From the NCBI GenBank assembly GCA_033558025.1, contig JAUCEF010000002.1, forward strand, positions 806,001 to 870,000: 64,000 nucleotides of DNA. The letters are read 5' to 3'. The notes below the pieces were generated by a model, which saw nothing but the letters and a program-made list of their open reading frames with translations, searched no databases and was not told where the DNA came from. A program made the translations under genes and the position numbers. Source of the DNA: Phytophthora sp. 'mugwort'. Lineage: Eukaryota; Oomycota; Peronosporomycetes; Peronosporales; Peronosporaceae. This document shows positions 12,037-24,440 of this stretch, piece by piece. Within the stretch, counting starts at the first letter, position 1. Every line of letters starts with the position of its first letter.

Positions 12037-12230
12037 AAAATGAGTATATTAGATGGGTAAATATCTCCTTCAAATCTTCCTGAATGTATATATCCTCTCA
12101 GCTACCTTGTTATCTTCTTGTGTGCGCCTGTGCAAATACCATCTCCGGGTGCCCAAGTCGGCCGATAAACCAATCCGGGAACGGCTCGGGATGGTCTACA
12201 CAGGTTACTGAACCGTGCAAGAGCGGTGCC
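12037..12230. repeat. Diverged direct repeat, copy B (partner 9727-9950)
   Basis: Same-orientation relative of 9727-9950. The two are about 2.3 kb apart and substantially diverged, with small indels. Confidence 0.6.
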
Positions 12231-12559
12231 ACTTCGACAGAAGGCCTTACTGAGATAATTAAGGCGACGATACTACGAAAACAACTGCTCAAGCCGAGCG
12301 TCTCGACAAATACCCAGGTGGAAGAAACGAAAACCTGTCGTTGGTTTGTGGAGAAAAAGGGTGGCCCCGAACGATTGATTGTCACCTGTAAACTGATGTT
12401 GCCCTGTCCCTCATACTGTAGCTCGACAGCAGCACCATAGTGCACTCTTAGCGCTGTCGCCGCTTGTAAAATCATCCTTAACTGCCACGCACCCAAGGTT
12501 GCTGGCTCGCGTGCTCGGAATCGGCCCAGCCTCTGGTTGGACGAAAAGGGATTCATAGC

Positions 12560-15500
12560 CCGCCAGAGGCTGGATGTGGGTTAACTGGGCGTTGGACACC
12601 CTTTGTGATTGCTCATTATCCCTGCATAATTTTGCTTGCCCCTATATTTTACTTGGAATAAGCGACGCCCTCTGAGAATTCCCCCTAGTGTGCGTTGGTT
12701 GTGAATTCACTAGCATATCATCCAGATATTATGCCTCTTGAAGGCAAATCATAGGCGAACTATTGAAACGGGGTACCCTCACCCTCCATCAGGATTTGAG
12801 AAATGTGGAACTCGGTCGATAATGGAAGAGAATGAAGGTTGGTTGGTTGAAGTAAGCTTGGGATGGTACGTCTATCCTATAGTATCCTTTTTTATGCCTC
12901 CCATCGGCAAGGAGATGCAGAAGGGAGGATCGCAATCGATCGAGCACTCAACTCACTGAGGATTGCGTATGTGCCAATGATGGCCAAACATGTACGGGAA
13001 GGGATTACAGACATGGTAGCGTGGAACAGTATTGCATTTTTATGCTAGCGACTAATACACATATTTTGTCGGTGGGGAAGCCGTCTTCATCGCATTGCCA
13101 CCGTGTATGCGTTTCAAAGATGGTGGTTGTGACTGAGAAGGGTAAGCTCTCAAAGTTCACCGGAGTCAACCGCTTGCTAGGACGACTAGCAAGCAACACG
13201 CGCTTAGCACTGCTGAAAAGTCGTCCTGCTGCTCCTAATTCCCTGCGATAAATCGGAGGTCCTCGTAATCCTCAATAGCTACGGCTTGCGCATATGCAGC
13301 CAGCCGGCATAGTTTCGTGTCCCGTCCTTTTCTTGGGTTATTCGCGTATCCGACGGCGCTGACACCAACCAGCAAATGACTCGATCCTTCTCTTCGACGG
13401 TAGAACTATCTTTTTTTTCACTAATGTAATGATCTTCGCCGCCGCATACTCGAGCTGAGGGTATCTGCAAGGTTGACTTCGAGCTTAGGATAGTCTTCAA
13501 GTCAACATGTAAAAAATCTCGTGAACGACGCCACGCGGCCTCTATTGGCAGATCGCCCGTAGTGCGCTTGAGAGAGAAGAACGGACAGCTTTAATGCGCT
13601 CCGACTCTGCCTATATCGTCTAGCTGTTTTATGTGTACATCAAGAATAAAACTAGCTCAAGCATCTTGTAATTTGACGACCACCTGGTGCGAAAATTGTG
13701 CTTGATTGGGGTGAGTGCCGCCAGCTCGCGGAGGGCACCTGCTAGCTTGAGGTTTATCCACTATACGACAACTCTGTCTACATCAGCAATAATTGTCTCT
13801 GGCGCAAAATAGAACTTCTCGACAAGACCCAGCTTGCGACACCCGCTCCCGATTAGTGGCATTCCAATCAAATTTTAGCGAGCGCCGTATTAGCCGAACT
13901 GTTGAGACCAATGAGGACATCCAGTGGCCTACTCAAATTGCCGTAGATAGATAATAAACTCACTTGCGTCAGCGCTTAGTACTCGTCTGCTGTGAATGAA
14001 GTTTCGTTCAGAGGCGAGGAGCAACCATGCAGAACCTCGTCATATAAGCTGTTTGTATGAACGTGGTGGTGGCCTTAATGTAGTGTCCGTCCAGCCCTCC
14101 AACATGGCTCAGAACAAGAAGGGAACGCTTCTGATGGCGGACTCGACCAAAGGGACCAGGTGCGTGACATATACAGTACCGCCAAATCGGTAGGGCCCTC
14201 ACATTTGCCTATTTCCCGGTTTGTCCGGGGAACTTAAGCTGCTATTTTGATATGTTCTCTTTATCTTATGCATAAGAAGATGGTACATGTGCTAACGCCT
14301 GCGATTTCAACGTCTTTAACCGGTTCAGCATATAAATTGCCGGCTTCGGTAGCAGCGACGAACTTATAGTACCGTACACTTTTTATAATAATCATACAAA
14401 TAAAATGTCGTGCTTAGTAAAACAGGCGTGCTGCACATACTCGTCTCCACCGAGAACCACGATCTATGGGCGGGTTAAGAAAGAAGTCACCACCTGAAGA
14501 AGTCCAAGGCTTTAGGAAATCACTTGAGCGACTTGTTACATTGGGCTGGCGTTGAGCCACGAGGTGAAGGTTGCTGATGCGATACTCGAGCTGCAGTGAC
14601 CAAGATTGCTGATGCAATACAAGGTTGCAGATGGGATACTGGAGCCACTGCGATGCCCCCCCCCGTCACATCTGGAGCGACCTTTTGCAAACACCGGAGA
14701 TCCTGAACCCGTACTGTGTTAGTTCGTACGCTCAAGTCCGACGAAGTGTCATGCGGGTTTTCCGGGTTGCTTAGGAGGCAAGGAACTTCGTTCTACGTAT
14801 GTAGGAGCTTGTGCGGAAGAAGGCTTTTATAGTTGACATTAGGTCGACGCTGGTTTTGTTACCGGTAAGCGAGAAGACGATGACAGCTTCCCGTTCGTTG
14901 AAGATGGAGAAGGCAAGCAGCGCTGAAAACAGCCATGAATCTCCTGCGCTCCATTTTGCGCAGGAACCATTTTTAAAATGTCATCTCGATGCTACTTTTG
15001 CGTTATTCAGTGATAGCTTCCGGATTTACTGATAAACGTCGAGCTTACCAACTTGCGGCCCTTCATCGTTAGCAAGCAGGCGGAAACTGGATACAACAAG
15101 GCATTTTTGCGAGCCAATTGAAACAAATTGTTTAAGATTACACATTTTATCCCTCAGAATAGATGCCGTCGTGGGTGATGCGGAGGCGACTCAGCTCAAT
15201 GCTCTAGGAAGGATTACTAGGTTTAAAGCAGCAAGTAATAAATGCCCTTTCTACATATCATAACGTGTTGAAACGGACTCGTCTCCTACCAGAGCCGCTC
15301 AATTCGATAGGTTATCGTGGAATCTTGGCCATGCGCTACGCGTTAAGCAAAACCGATTTGGTCTTGATATGGAAGCGTGTCGTACCCGTCTGACAAGGCG
15401 ACACTCGGCCGTGGAGCTATATTGACCATTTTTATACGTTGTGGTTGCATAACAGATTTTGGCGTTGGCAGTTTTTTCATACTCCTGGGTGTATTTGCAA

Positions 15501-15690
15501 CAACAAATATACCATATGAGGCTTCCAAAGTAAGCCTTAAGCGGTATACACTGCGAAAAGTTGTTGCCACGCAGCGCCCACTTTTGAAATTGCTGGCAAT
15601 TATTGAAGACGGCAATTAGTATGCCTCCATTAAAGTACTTTTGTTCGGCCATCATCGTCACAGAAAGTCAAGAAACTTGCGAGAGAGCTG
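12560..15690. other. Decayed repeat DNA without recognisable genes
   Basis: Only short frames, none with a family signature I recognise. A minus-strand frame at 13500-13279 (CGGEDHYISEKKD) and a plus-strand block around 14040-14190 have mixed composition that could be retroelement scraps. A run of nine C lies at 14656-14664. A GTTGCTGATGC-like phrase recurs at about 14570-14630. Confidence 0.4.
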
Positions 15691-15699
15691 GATACGTAT

Positions 15700-15772
15700 C
15701 AAACCCGAGCAACCGATCCCTCTTTTTAGCCGATCCCTCTTTTACAAGCGAGGGATCGGCTGCTCGGGTTTG
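15700..15772. repeat. 23-bp near-perfect inverted repeat (hairpin)
   Basis: Left arm 15700-15722 and right arm 15750-15772 pair with a single mismatch over 23 bases. The loop of 27 bases contains a further copy of ccgatccctc, so the left arm end is tandemly repeated. There is no associated gene; it could be a foldback relic. Confidence 0.75.
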
Positions 15773-18700
15773 CTACCTCGGCGACCGAGACGGGATGGCG
15801 GAGATATTCTGACTATTTCCGGGATTGGTAGTCCACTAGCCGTTGAAATAGCACAAGGAAGTGCAGTGGCTACTTCGCTCGCATGCCTCACTGGTGGCGA
15901 GGGCCGGCCAGCATCTACCTTTTTATCACTTCGCCTTAAATTGTCTGTTCGACAGACAAATACGTCGGGATCACCGTCAATAATGCAATCAATGATGCGA
16001 TGGTTTTGACGAGTTTGCCGGGGGTCTTTCACCGACACATCCCCGTTAAGCACAGTCTGGTCAATGCATCTGAAGCGAAGTGCGATCAAAGTCCTCGTCC
16101 ACGTTTATCACCACCTCGTCGGCGTACTCAATGATGCCGCACGTGTGCAGCTGTTGGCGCCAGTAGTGGCAAAAGGGTCCACGCGTGCGCTACAACCCGT
16201 TCGTTTGTAGGTACTGCAACTGTTCGTCGACTTAACTCGCGGCAGTCTCGCGCGAGTAAACCGGTACCCCTCGGGAAATATGATAGTTGGGAATGCCGTG
16301 TTGCGCTTGGCTGAGCTGTACGAGACATCGACAGCCGAGCCGAACAACTCGATGTCGCTCGACTGGGACCTGGGCAAGCTCACCATTGCTGGTTAGGGGA
16401 GTGTTTCGAAGCCCGACGGCAGCATGGGGCAATCGCGTGTTAATGAGAGGAAAGCCTTGGCGGCACCACAGGCACTCAATGCCTCAGTATTCTACGCGCG
16501 GTACGCGAGTGAGGACGAGGATAGACTGGCGTGTCGGCATCGGAGATCAAGCAGGCTTGCGGGGTTTGAGGTCACCGCATGCGAGGTGACGTCCACGCGC
16601 ACGTGGCCGACCAGGAAATCGTATGACGGCGACGACAGCACTATCAAGACGAGCGATCGCTAGCTACTGCTTCACGCACAGTACAGATTTGGACAGAAAG
16701 ATACGGAGTACGGAAAACAATGACATTGTTTTTTGTTGTAGGCCATACAATAATCTATTTTAGCCAATGAGGTCGCAGGGGCAGCAGGGCGCCAAGTCCA
16801 CTCATAAATAGAGGTGACATGAGGGACGCCGCGGAGAACACATTGCTGAAGCTACAAAAGTTATCGGGCCCTGAGAAGCGCAAATGGCTTGTGGAACGCG
16901 TCGCCACAGCGTGAATTCCTATGTCTACTTCGTGTCGAATGGCGTTTTCGTGTTACTCAAGTTTCTGACTATGAGCTCGGGAATGTATGGGTTGTTTACA
17001 AACTGTTTTTAAGATCTAATATTGTGAATTTCGGCCAAATGCGGTCGGTTCACCAACAGTGGGTTGAATCGGCCAATACGATTCTCAAGTTGTTTGGGGG
17101 AATCGGCCAGACCTATTCCATTGGTACGGAAAAGCTCCGACTAACTCCGATTACGTACTTAGTGGTTATCATTGTTACCTCAAGTGCGTTTGGGCTTTTG
17201 GAGGCCGATTTGCGCGCGTCGATTCAACCAATCGACCGCAGAAGCTTCGCCTAGAACACACAAAATAAGTCAAACGACAACACACTTGCAAGGCAAAATA
17301 GATCTTCCCGCGAAACGACCTGGGTGTCACGGTGGCGTACTGTCACCAGCAAACTGAAGGGCACAATCAATTACAGATTCGGTAAGGCGAAGAAAGAGAT
17401 TACAACTTTGACTGATGCGTCACGTTAGCTTTGCTGCTACTGAATATTAGTGCTCGCATATAGAACCCTGCTGGTAGTATTTTGTATACTATAAGCTATT
17501 GCGAAGAATCCCCCCACTTTGGGCAAGGACTAGCGTAGTTAACTCGTGCTAACATTGATCTGTGATACTTCTGCGACGGCAAGACACGTGCTCGAAACGG
17601 GAATATGGATTCTAGCTTACCTGAGCTGAAAATGTTGAAGGTCGCCATGATGATCCAAAGCAGCCGTTACACAAGAATATACCAAGACAGCACGAGGCGT
17701 TCCCCCCTCGTTCCAAATTCATTTCGCATAACCACGAAATCTGTTGTCATCCAAAAGCGGAGTATTGGGCGGCGACGCCGCATCGATAAAAGAGCAAAAC
17801 GCGAACGCTGGATTATTACTACTGTTGATCAGTCATTGGGCAACCGATGCGTATATTACTAAATCACTCGACTCCGATGGCGTACATGACCTTTTCCGCC
17901 ATCTGCAGTTAGGTGATCCACCATTGGTAATTTCCAATAAAAATAGCATTTCGCTAGTTGTTGAGTAAGAACGGATGGGATGCACGCGTTAAAAATGAAT
18001 CGAAGGAGATCAGGCCAACCGTTCTACAACATCGGCGCGTGAGATGCTGTCTGCATTGAGGCGAAGGCCTACGGACGAATGTGCATCGGCGGCGATCAGA
18101 TACATTGCGTCCAGGGTGTGTGTTTGAACTTGTTGAAGAGGGCGCGGGCTTATACGCTCGACATGAATATAACATGGTGTCGATTTTCTACGTTTCATGG
18201 CGCTCCACTCCACTGCGATGGGGAATGCGTGTCCTCGCAGCAGCCGGACCAAATAAAGCGTGATATGAAGCCCGTACCATGCGTTGTTGTCTCAAAGGTG
18301 GCATTTATAAAAACCTTATGGTGCTGCTGCTACTGTAATGAGAGACACATCAACGACATTGCAGGAGATTGTCTTGTCGTACGTATTGGTCCTAGCCCAG
18401 CCGACATTAGTGAAGACAGAAGGGTGGTCGTGCATCGGTGGTGTACAATAGTACACTGTACCATGGCGACGATGTTAATCTAACGTCTTTCTAGATGCTT
18501 TCTCGGAAATCATAGCAGCGGTACTTGTATCGTTTCATCCAATGACAGGGAAAAGATTCACGACTGATCTTGCCAAACCTCACTGTGTCTTGCCGGATTC
18601 ATTGCATAGTAACGCTTGCATGGCGAACTAACTTCAACAACAGCGCAATCACAAACACACAGCTCAGCTACCATATGACATTTGGTAAGATATTATGCCA

Positions 18701-20390
18701 GCTGGTGTCATTAGTCGCAGCATTTGAAATTTATCCAGGCCATCAGACGCGAGATTCCAAAGGTATCCAAGCACGCCAGAGTCCAGCTACCGAAAACTGC
18801 TGTGGTTTCGCTATGCCGACATCACTCGAGCTGTCCACAGTTGATTTTTGGTATGCTGCGCGACTGAAAAATTCGTTGGTGCGCCTGTTTGCCTTATAGA
18901 GGAGGCTTAACAAAATTTTCGATCTGACCCACATGTAATCGCGAGTATTAGATGAGTAGACTTCTTGAATGTAGTAGCGTTCTTCGAATATGAAGCTCCA
19001 GTCACCATGCTTACCTCTAAAATATCCAACCCTCCAATCCTCAGGATGGCACCGATTCAGCATCTCCTAGTCGATTCTTTGATGCTCGCAGCTGGAGGAA
19101 GACGCTTTGCGTATGGTCTGCCTCTTCGGCGGCCGCAATACTCACGACTTGTCCATCATCAACAGCATCCAGGGTATGATTACCTTCAGTGCTAGTTATT
19201 TAATCGTGCATTTAACACGTCAAAAATGTATTTGAAGTGCATCAAACAATCAGATGTCAAAGTATGGAAAATGGTCGGTGCTCTTGATGACATCCAAATA
19301 TACACATTTGGTCCTCCCTCGCCGTGTCATGCAGCACGATGCGCTTGTGAGTAGCTGTAGGATTCATACATAATAGTAAGACGATTTTGCTTAACGTTTT
19401 TCATTCGAACTTCGCATTACAACTATGAGATTTTTTGGAATTCTCATGGCTGCATTGCGGTGTGTTTTGGGGTTTCGGGGAGGGTCGCCCCGAGAGTTTT
19501 TTTAACGATTCACGAGAAGCATGTCATGTTAGGGCTCTACAGTGCACTTGCTTCTGTAATGGCAACCTGAAGCTTCCGCTGGGATGAAGTCAGATGTTTG
19601 CTTTTGCCACTCATGCGAGTTATCACTGCGACGGATCGCCTTGCAAACATGCTCCCGAAGGCCTACGTCTATGCTACCTCATCCGCTATTTGTACACAAA
19701 CTACAAACTTAAAACGTATTAATTTCCGACTACCCACGACCCGATCCTAGGATTTAGCAACGTATTTTTGCAAATGGCTACGTAAGTTCTTTTTCTGATG
19801 CTTGAGGTTTAGCGAGAACGTCTTAACCTTTCAGTTTGTATTGGGAAGTGCCTTCATATCCTCGCTCGCCTTGCTGCTGCACGATGCTTCAGAATTTGTG
19901 CCAGACTTCAAGTTGGTATGGCTCCAAAGATGGCCAGCATAGTGTCCTATCCGTGTCATCTTCAATTGCAGCCATACAACCGCAGCCCGCCTGCACAAAC
20001 CGATATTACTAACTGCATATTGCTATCATTATAAGCAGTCACAACCATTGAGTACACTACGCGAACTCGATACGTAATGAATCCGTCAAATATCAGGTTA
20101 CGAAGGTGCAGATGCTCGATATTAACGCAAATCGTGGGGGCCGGGATTTCGTTGTTCGTCTACTCTCGCCAAGCAGACCTAGCGTTGCATCGCAGCCGAT
20201 CCCGCCTTGCATCTTGCAGATGGAGGCAGGTACCGGTACATGTACAGCAGCCAATCGCTAAGCCGGTTCGTTGCTAGAAGTGCAACCGTCTCGCCCAAAT
20301 CTGACTGCGATTTGACTCACCATCAGGGTGATACGGTACAACCCGAGTCTCTCTCCAAATCGCTCGCACCGGACAATGGAGGCGACGGGA
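15773..20390. other. Decayed repeat DNA, several coding-like scraps
   Basis: Coding-like but unassigned blocks: minus strand 16089-15800 (HRIIDCIIDGDPDVFVCRTD), plus strand 16424-16663 and plus strand 16889-17254 (121 codons; here tcggcc recurs about every 50 bases at 17030-17115). Another lies at 17605-17968 on the plus strand. All look like fragments of old transposons. From 18500 to 20390 I see nothing recognisable apart from short frames. Confidence 0.4.
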
Positions 20391-20394
20391 AGGT

Positions 20395-20412
20395 CTCCTC
20401 ATTATTCATTTT
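20395..20412 (+). promoter_or_regulatory. Oomycete-type core promoter (Inr plus flanking element)
   Basis: The sequence tcctcattattcattttt fits the oomycete initiator plus flanking promoter region (consensus close to GCTCATTYYNCAWTTT). It ends 38 bases before the ATG of the secreted-protein gene, the usual short leader distance. Confidence 0.7.
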
Positions 20413-20450
20413 TCAGACTCCGTTTCACACGACTATAATCATACAGTACT

Positions 20451-22238
20451 ATGAACCGGTCGAGGTTGACTCTCGCCCTTCTGGTCGTGGTCATCAGCCT
20501 GGTCAGCGTGACCGCTTTCGACTGGACATTCTGGAATGACGACGATGACGCCACCACGCCCCCCCAAATAAAAACTACAGAGGCCCCTTCGACTACTGCT
20601 CCGCCTGCGACGACCTCTTCGGAACCGTCGTCCGCCTTCAGTTCGACTGCAGGATCATCGCCTCTCGACACGTCTGGATCATTTATCGACACGTCCTCGG
20701 TTAAGATCACGGCTGAGCTTGCCAAGGTGACGGATGCCACCAATAATATCGAATCGACGTACCGCAACTGGGTGGGGCCCCGCCCCATTGCCCCGGACGC
20801 TGCTTGCTACCGTGAGTCGCACATTATGGACACGTGCCCGACCAACTTCGATCGCCATGAGGGCACCAACACTTGCTGGGCCGAGTGTCCGATTGCCTAC
20901 CCGGTGGAGTGTGGCATGGAGTGCATCCGTCAGAACGACGACTGTGCGATGGAGGTACTCAATAAGGTCGGTGCAGTGGCTAACTCGGCTCTGGCGATTG
21001 CTTCGTTCGGAGCCGCCCAGAAGCTCTGGGCGGTTGCAAAGGGTGTGACCCGCGCATTCGACTGCGTCAATATGATGATCGGTACGATGAGATCGATCAT
21101 CCGTTATGTGCGTAACATTAAAACCACTGATCCGCAAGCTTCGCAAGACAAAATTCTCAACATCATGTACCAGTCCAATAACATTGTGACGGATCTGCCG
21201 ATTGCCGTCTACTTGTGTATGGGCTGGCCGTTGCCGAGACCTCTTGATAACTCTAATCGTGTGCTTACGACAATGAACTGGATTCTGTTGAATGCCATCG
21301 CTTACAAGGACGACATTATTTCGAGCTGGAGCAAATTCAAGGCTTTCTTGGTTGGTGCCAACTTCACGGAGGCTGCCAACTCGATCAACGAGACGGAGAT
21401 TGGTACGCTCAGTGACGCCTTAAAGTCCAAATCAACATGCGGCTACGACCTGCGAGCGCTGACGGACCGCACGTGGAACACGGTGAACCAACTGCGAGTA
21501 GACTACCCCGGTATCTCTGAAGACAACCTGCGCCTGAAGTTGCAGGAAACAACGCTTATGACGTCCGATATTGCTATCGTGACCAACAACTGCATGGAGC
21601 AGCTGATCGAGGAGTCCGACGAGGCTACGGCTTACAAGACGCGAGAGAAAATTCGCACGGCTTTCAGTGGCATGATCAACCAACTTGTATCGAAGGGCAA
21701 GAGTAACAACGGCTCGAGTGAGGACGCAACCCAGTTCATGTACACGGCCCTCAGCAAAACCCTCATTTCGATCGCCGTGACCGGCCTTGATCTCATTGGT
21801 GTGATGGGTACGGTCGTTGCGTACCTGCAAACGGTCTGCGGTCCGACGAACTTCATCGGTGAGATCGACGACGGCACGGACCCCAAAACACTTGGTCTAA
21901 CAGCCACCCAGAAAGCATTCAAGAATAGTACGATGTCTTGGACCAAAAAGGGCGATGGCGCAGTCATCGTCAACTTCAAGAGCGCAGACACTAAGGACGT
22001 GACGGTGAACATCATGTCCGGAGGTGACAAGATCGACGAGGTGGACGTCAAAGCTGGGAGTAGTACTCAATGGAAGTCCAAAGTCAAGGTGTTAGCCGGC
22101 AAGACGCTGTACTTTGACCGTTGGCGCCCGGGTTTCCTGGGGTTGCCCGGTACAGGGGGTGGTTCACTGCTCCTGTGGGTGCCTCACGCATCCCAAGGCG
22201 GCCATCTAGAGGTCGAGGCGAAGCTGAATGTCAGCTAG
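20451..22238 (+). CDS. Secreted cysteine-containing protein, oomycete-type, unknown function
   Basis: A single exon of 595 residues. Residues 1-22 form a clear signal peptide (basic start, LALLVVVISLVSV core, cleavage near VTA-F). A short Asp run and a Ser/Thr/Pro-rich linker follow (about 30-80). Seven cysteines at 119, 129, 142, 146, 154, 158 and 165 have spacing C-x9-C-x12-C-x3-C-x7-C-x3-C-x6-C, with the motif TCWAECPIAYPVECGMECI. The middle is mostly helical with hydrophobic patches (near 180-215 and 440-465) and N-glycosylation sequons (NFT, NET, NGS, NST). The last 100 residues look beta-rich. No RxLR or LFLAK motif is seen, so it is not a classical RxLR or Crinkler effector. A polyadenylation-like aataaa lies at 22253-22258. 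It stands alone inside the repeat block. An antisense broken relative lies at 42725-43012. Export is well supported; function is unknown. Confidence 0.88.
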   Translation: MNRSRLTLALLVVVISLVSVTAFDWTFWNDDDDATTPPQIKTTEAPSTTAPPATTSSEPSSAFSSTAGSSPLDTSGSFIDTSSVKITAELAKVTDATNNIESTYRNWVGPRPIAPDAACYRESHIMDTCPTNFDRHEGTNTCWAECPIAYPVECGMECIRQNDDCAMEVLNKVGAVANSALAIASFGAAQKLWAVAKGVTRAFDCVNMMIGTMRSIIRYVRNIKTTDPQASQDKILNIMYQSNNIVTDLPIAVYLCMGWPLPRPLDNSNRVLTTMNWILLNAIAYKDDIISSWSKFKAFLVGANFTEAANSINETEIGTLSDALKSKSTCGYDLRALTDRTWNTVNQLRVDYPGISEDNLRLKLQETTLMTSDIAIVTNNCMEQLIEESDEATAYKTREKIRTAFSGMINQLVSKGKSNNGSSEDATQFMYTALSKTLISIAVTGLDLIGVMGTVVAYLQTVCGPTNFIGEIDDGTDPKTLGLTATQKAFKNSTMSWTKKGDGAVIVNFKSADTKDVTVNIMSGGDKIDEVDVKAGSSTQWKSKVKVLAGKTLYFDRWRPGFLGLPGTGGGSLLLWVPHASQGGHLEVEAKLNVS

Positions 22239-22299
22239 ACTTAGGTAGCACCCAATAAAACCGAGTTAGTAGTGCGTCCCATAGCAATAGTAATAACAA

Positions 22300-23480
22300 A
22301 TTATATGTGAATTTTGTTTCCTTCAATATTCGTGCTTCCAACGGTCTTCTCTTCCATCACGGAGGTGTTACGACCACTGCGGAGTAGGCGCACTATCTGG
22401 TTGATACTACTAATAATTTTCAGCATGTAGATGTCGTCATTTCGACAGTTGCGAGAAGAACGATACAAGGACCAACACGAAGAGGGTCATGTGGTCTACA
22501 GATTATATACTGTGAGTCGAGCAGGTGATGTACAAATAATACATTTATGAGTTGATAGCACGGGAAACCTTAGCGAAGGTATGTCTTTGGTTGATGCTTG
22601 TAGCGACGTCAGAGCAAGCAACTGGGAGTCTCTGTAACTCGGCCCGAATTGAGGAAGTTTGAACAATGGCGTCGGATTTTTTACTCGTAAGCTTACGAAA
22701 AGTTAAACCGCGAGAACACACTATATGCGACGATGGCGTTGCTGGGAGACTATCCTTGGAATGCCGCGCATACGCCCTGAGCAGCATCAAGTTAAGAAGA
22801 AGGTGACAGGATGAGCGGTCAGACGACGGAAAGGGTTTTGATATACCAGGCGGCCTGGTACGCAAACTGATCCAGTTCTATCGAAGAGCGTATTGAGGGA
22901 AGTAAATAAACGCACTTCCTGGTTGGATCTTCGCAATCACAGACCATAGCTCTGTATCTAAAGTACTTGCTTCCGAAATTTTCGGTTACCAACTCGGCGA
23001 CATGGCTATCAGCGTGAGGTATTAATACATGTATAGAACAGTCAACAGGGCCATGTAGTGCTCCCGGGAAATCAACTTGATACATTTTAACTTCAAGGAT
23101 CAGTTACGACCGCATGAAAATTCTACCATACAAAAATGGACAGGCGATTCAGTCTTGATCTGTTAACTGCGCAGCAACGGTCGATTTGAAGCCGCTTTTG
23201 TCCTGCGTTTGGCGCATGATGAACACGTGCTTTCGAGAGAGCGGGTGCGCCATCTCGGCAGCAAGCTGTCAATACGTGCGAGTTTTGTAGCCACCACTAC
23301 ATACACCGAGCTGGTTAAGCCTAAAAAATAAATCTGCTTGCAGAAACGGCATTTCAACTTATTGCTCGATTCACAAATTTCCTTCGCGAGATGGTCCATC
23401 AGCAAACCGGATTGAGTGAGACAGTAGTAAAAACGTCTGCTCCTATTAATATTTGCAAATCCAAACCGAATATTTACGCT
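22300..23480. other. Repeat debris with unassigned minus-strand frame
   Basis: The minus-strand frame 23085-22819 has protein-like composition (HVLIPHADSHVAELVTENFG, then CDCEDPTRKC), but I recognise no family and the frame breaks on both sides. Otherwise nothing is seen. Confidence 0.35.
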
Positions 23481-23490
23481 GTAAAAAGTA

Positions 23491-23837
23491 TTGTTGGGCT
23501 GCAGCTCGCCAACGGCCAACACTCTTCGCTTTGACATCCCTCCCTCGCGCGCCTTTCGGGCGGTCGCTGACATTTGCCAGCCCATGGATGTCGCTGTGAT
23601 GAAGCCGTTCAGGACCACACTGGTACGTGATAATAGTTCGTCTGTATATTCATTCGCATCTGATCATTACCGTGTATTGTACAGTGCTAGCTACGAGGAA
23701 TACCACGAATCGAACCCGTTTCCAAGGACTCGTGATGCGCTGTTATCGCGGTTCGTAAGTGAAGCGTGGGGAAACGTTTCTGAGAGAACCATTAGGAAGG
23801 GTTTAAGGGCTGGTATCACCGTATGGGACGCGTGAAA
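23491..23837 (+). pseudogene. pogo/Tigger-type DDE transposase fragment
   Basis: The frame contains ICQPMDVAVMKPFR, the phrase after the third catalytic residue in CENP-B/pogo transposases (usually TSxxQPxDxxVxxxFK). It is followed by the C-terminal VSERTIRKGLRAGI helix. Everything upstream of the QPMD motif is missing or unreadable, so this is a truncated relic. Confidence 0.65.
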
Positions 23838-24253
23838 AATGGGAGGTTTCGAGTTCAGAAGTCTCTGTGTAGATGCTCCAGTCGTGCATGCTACGGATGA
23901 AAACACTTAACGCATGGTTAATCCGGAAGGGGTGTCATCTCAATGATTGTGTGTACTTTGTCTTTTTTTTACTAAGCATATGTGTTTTTTTACGAGCGTC
24001 GCCCTCATCCGACTGTCTCACTCCATACAATTTATATAATAAACTGAGGTCAGAAGCGCCAAAGAGGTCGCGAAATTTGGACCACATCTTTGTAAACCCG
24101 CCAGTGTGTTAATACCAGCTGCACTGCAACTCAATGAAAGTGCTTGGCAGCGGTGATAGCGATCCATTTAAATAACGCGAGACGCGAATCGTCAAGAACA
24201 AGGATGCTCATCTACAAAATTTCTGGGTATTTGCTCTGTAGCGGGGATAAATC

Positions 24254-24270
24254 GAGAGAGAGAGAGAGAG
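24254..24270. repeat. (GA)n microsatellite
   Basis: About eight GA dinucleotides in a row. Confidence 0.85.
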
Positions 24271-24319
24271 TGCGGGCTGTTTAGATGGATGACGACTGCT
24301 GCAAGTGCACTGTTGTACT

Positions 24320-24440
24320 GCAACATAACCACAGTCTTCCTGCGACACTAGAGCAACACAATAGCCTATGGCAGCAACATAACAACATCACAGTCTTCCT
24401 GCAACACCAGAGCAACACAATAGCCAAAGGAAGCAACATA
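24320..24440. repeat. Two-unit tandem repeat, 54 and 59 bases
   Basis: Unit 1 (24320-24373) and unit 2 (24374-24432) share gcaacataa, cacagtcttcctgc and agagcaacacaatagcc. A third partial unit begins at 24433. The 5-base length difference is an aacat insertion-like step. Confidence 0.8.

Larger units (their letters stand above)
9727..12556 (-). mobile_element. Ty1/Copia retrotransposon relic
   Basis: On the minus strand, fragments appear in Copia order from high to low coordinates. An integrase C-terminal-like piece lies near 11900-11760 (WLNEHEINGIY pattern, in a shifted frame), a linker rich in Glu/Pro/Thr at 11750-11560, then the segment before the polymerase at 11470-11330 (DSLYGVPDTTKFYAEVLASD). 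Reverse transcriptase pieces follow at 11148-10957 and 10925-10641; the latter holds YADDIIIAT, with both catalytic aspartates, followed by KMKELGETKLNLGMAI. Frames change repeatedly and stops are frequent, so it is dead. No clear LTR pair was found. Two related segments (9727-9950 and 12037-12230) suggest partial duplication or nesting of two copies. Confidence 0.75.

Noticed and set aside
20679..21146. Minus-strand frame inside the secreted-protein gene
   Set aside because: It is the antisense shadow of a well-supported coding region.
20451..22238. RxLR or Crinkler effector
   Set aside because: After the signal peptide there is no RxLR-dEER and no LFLAK motif. Only general secretion is supported.
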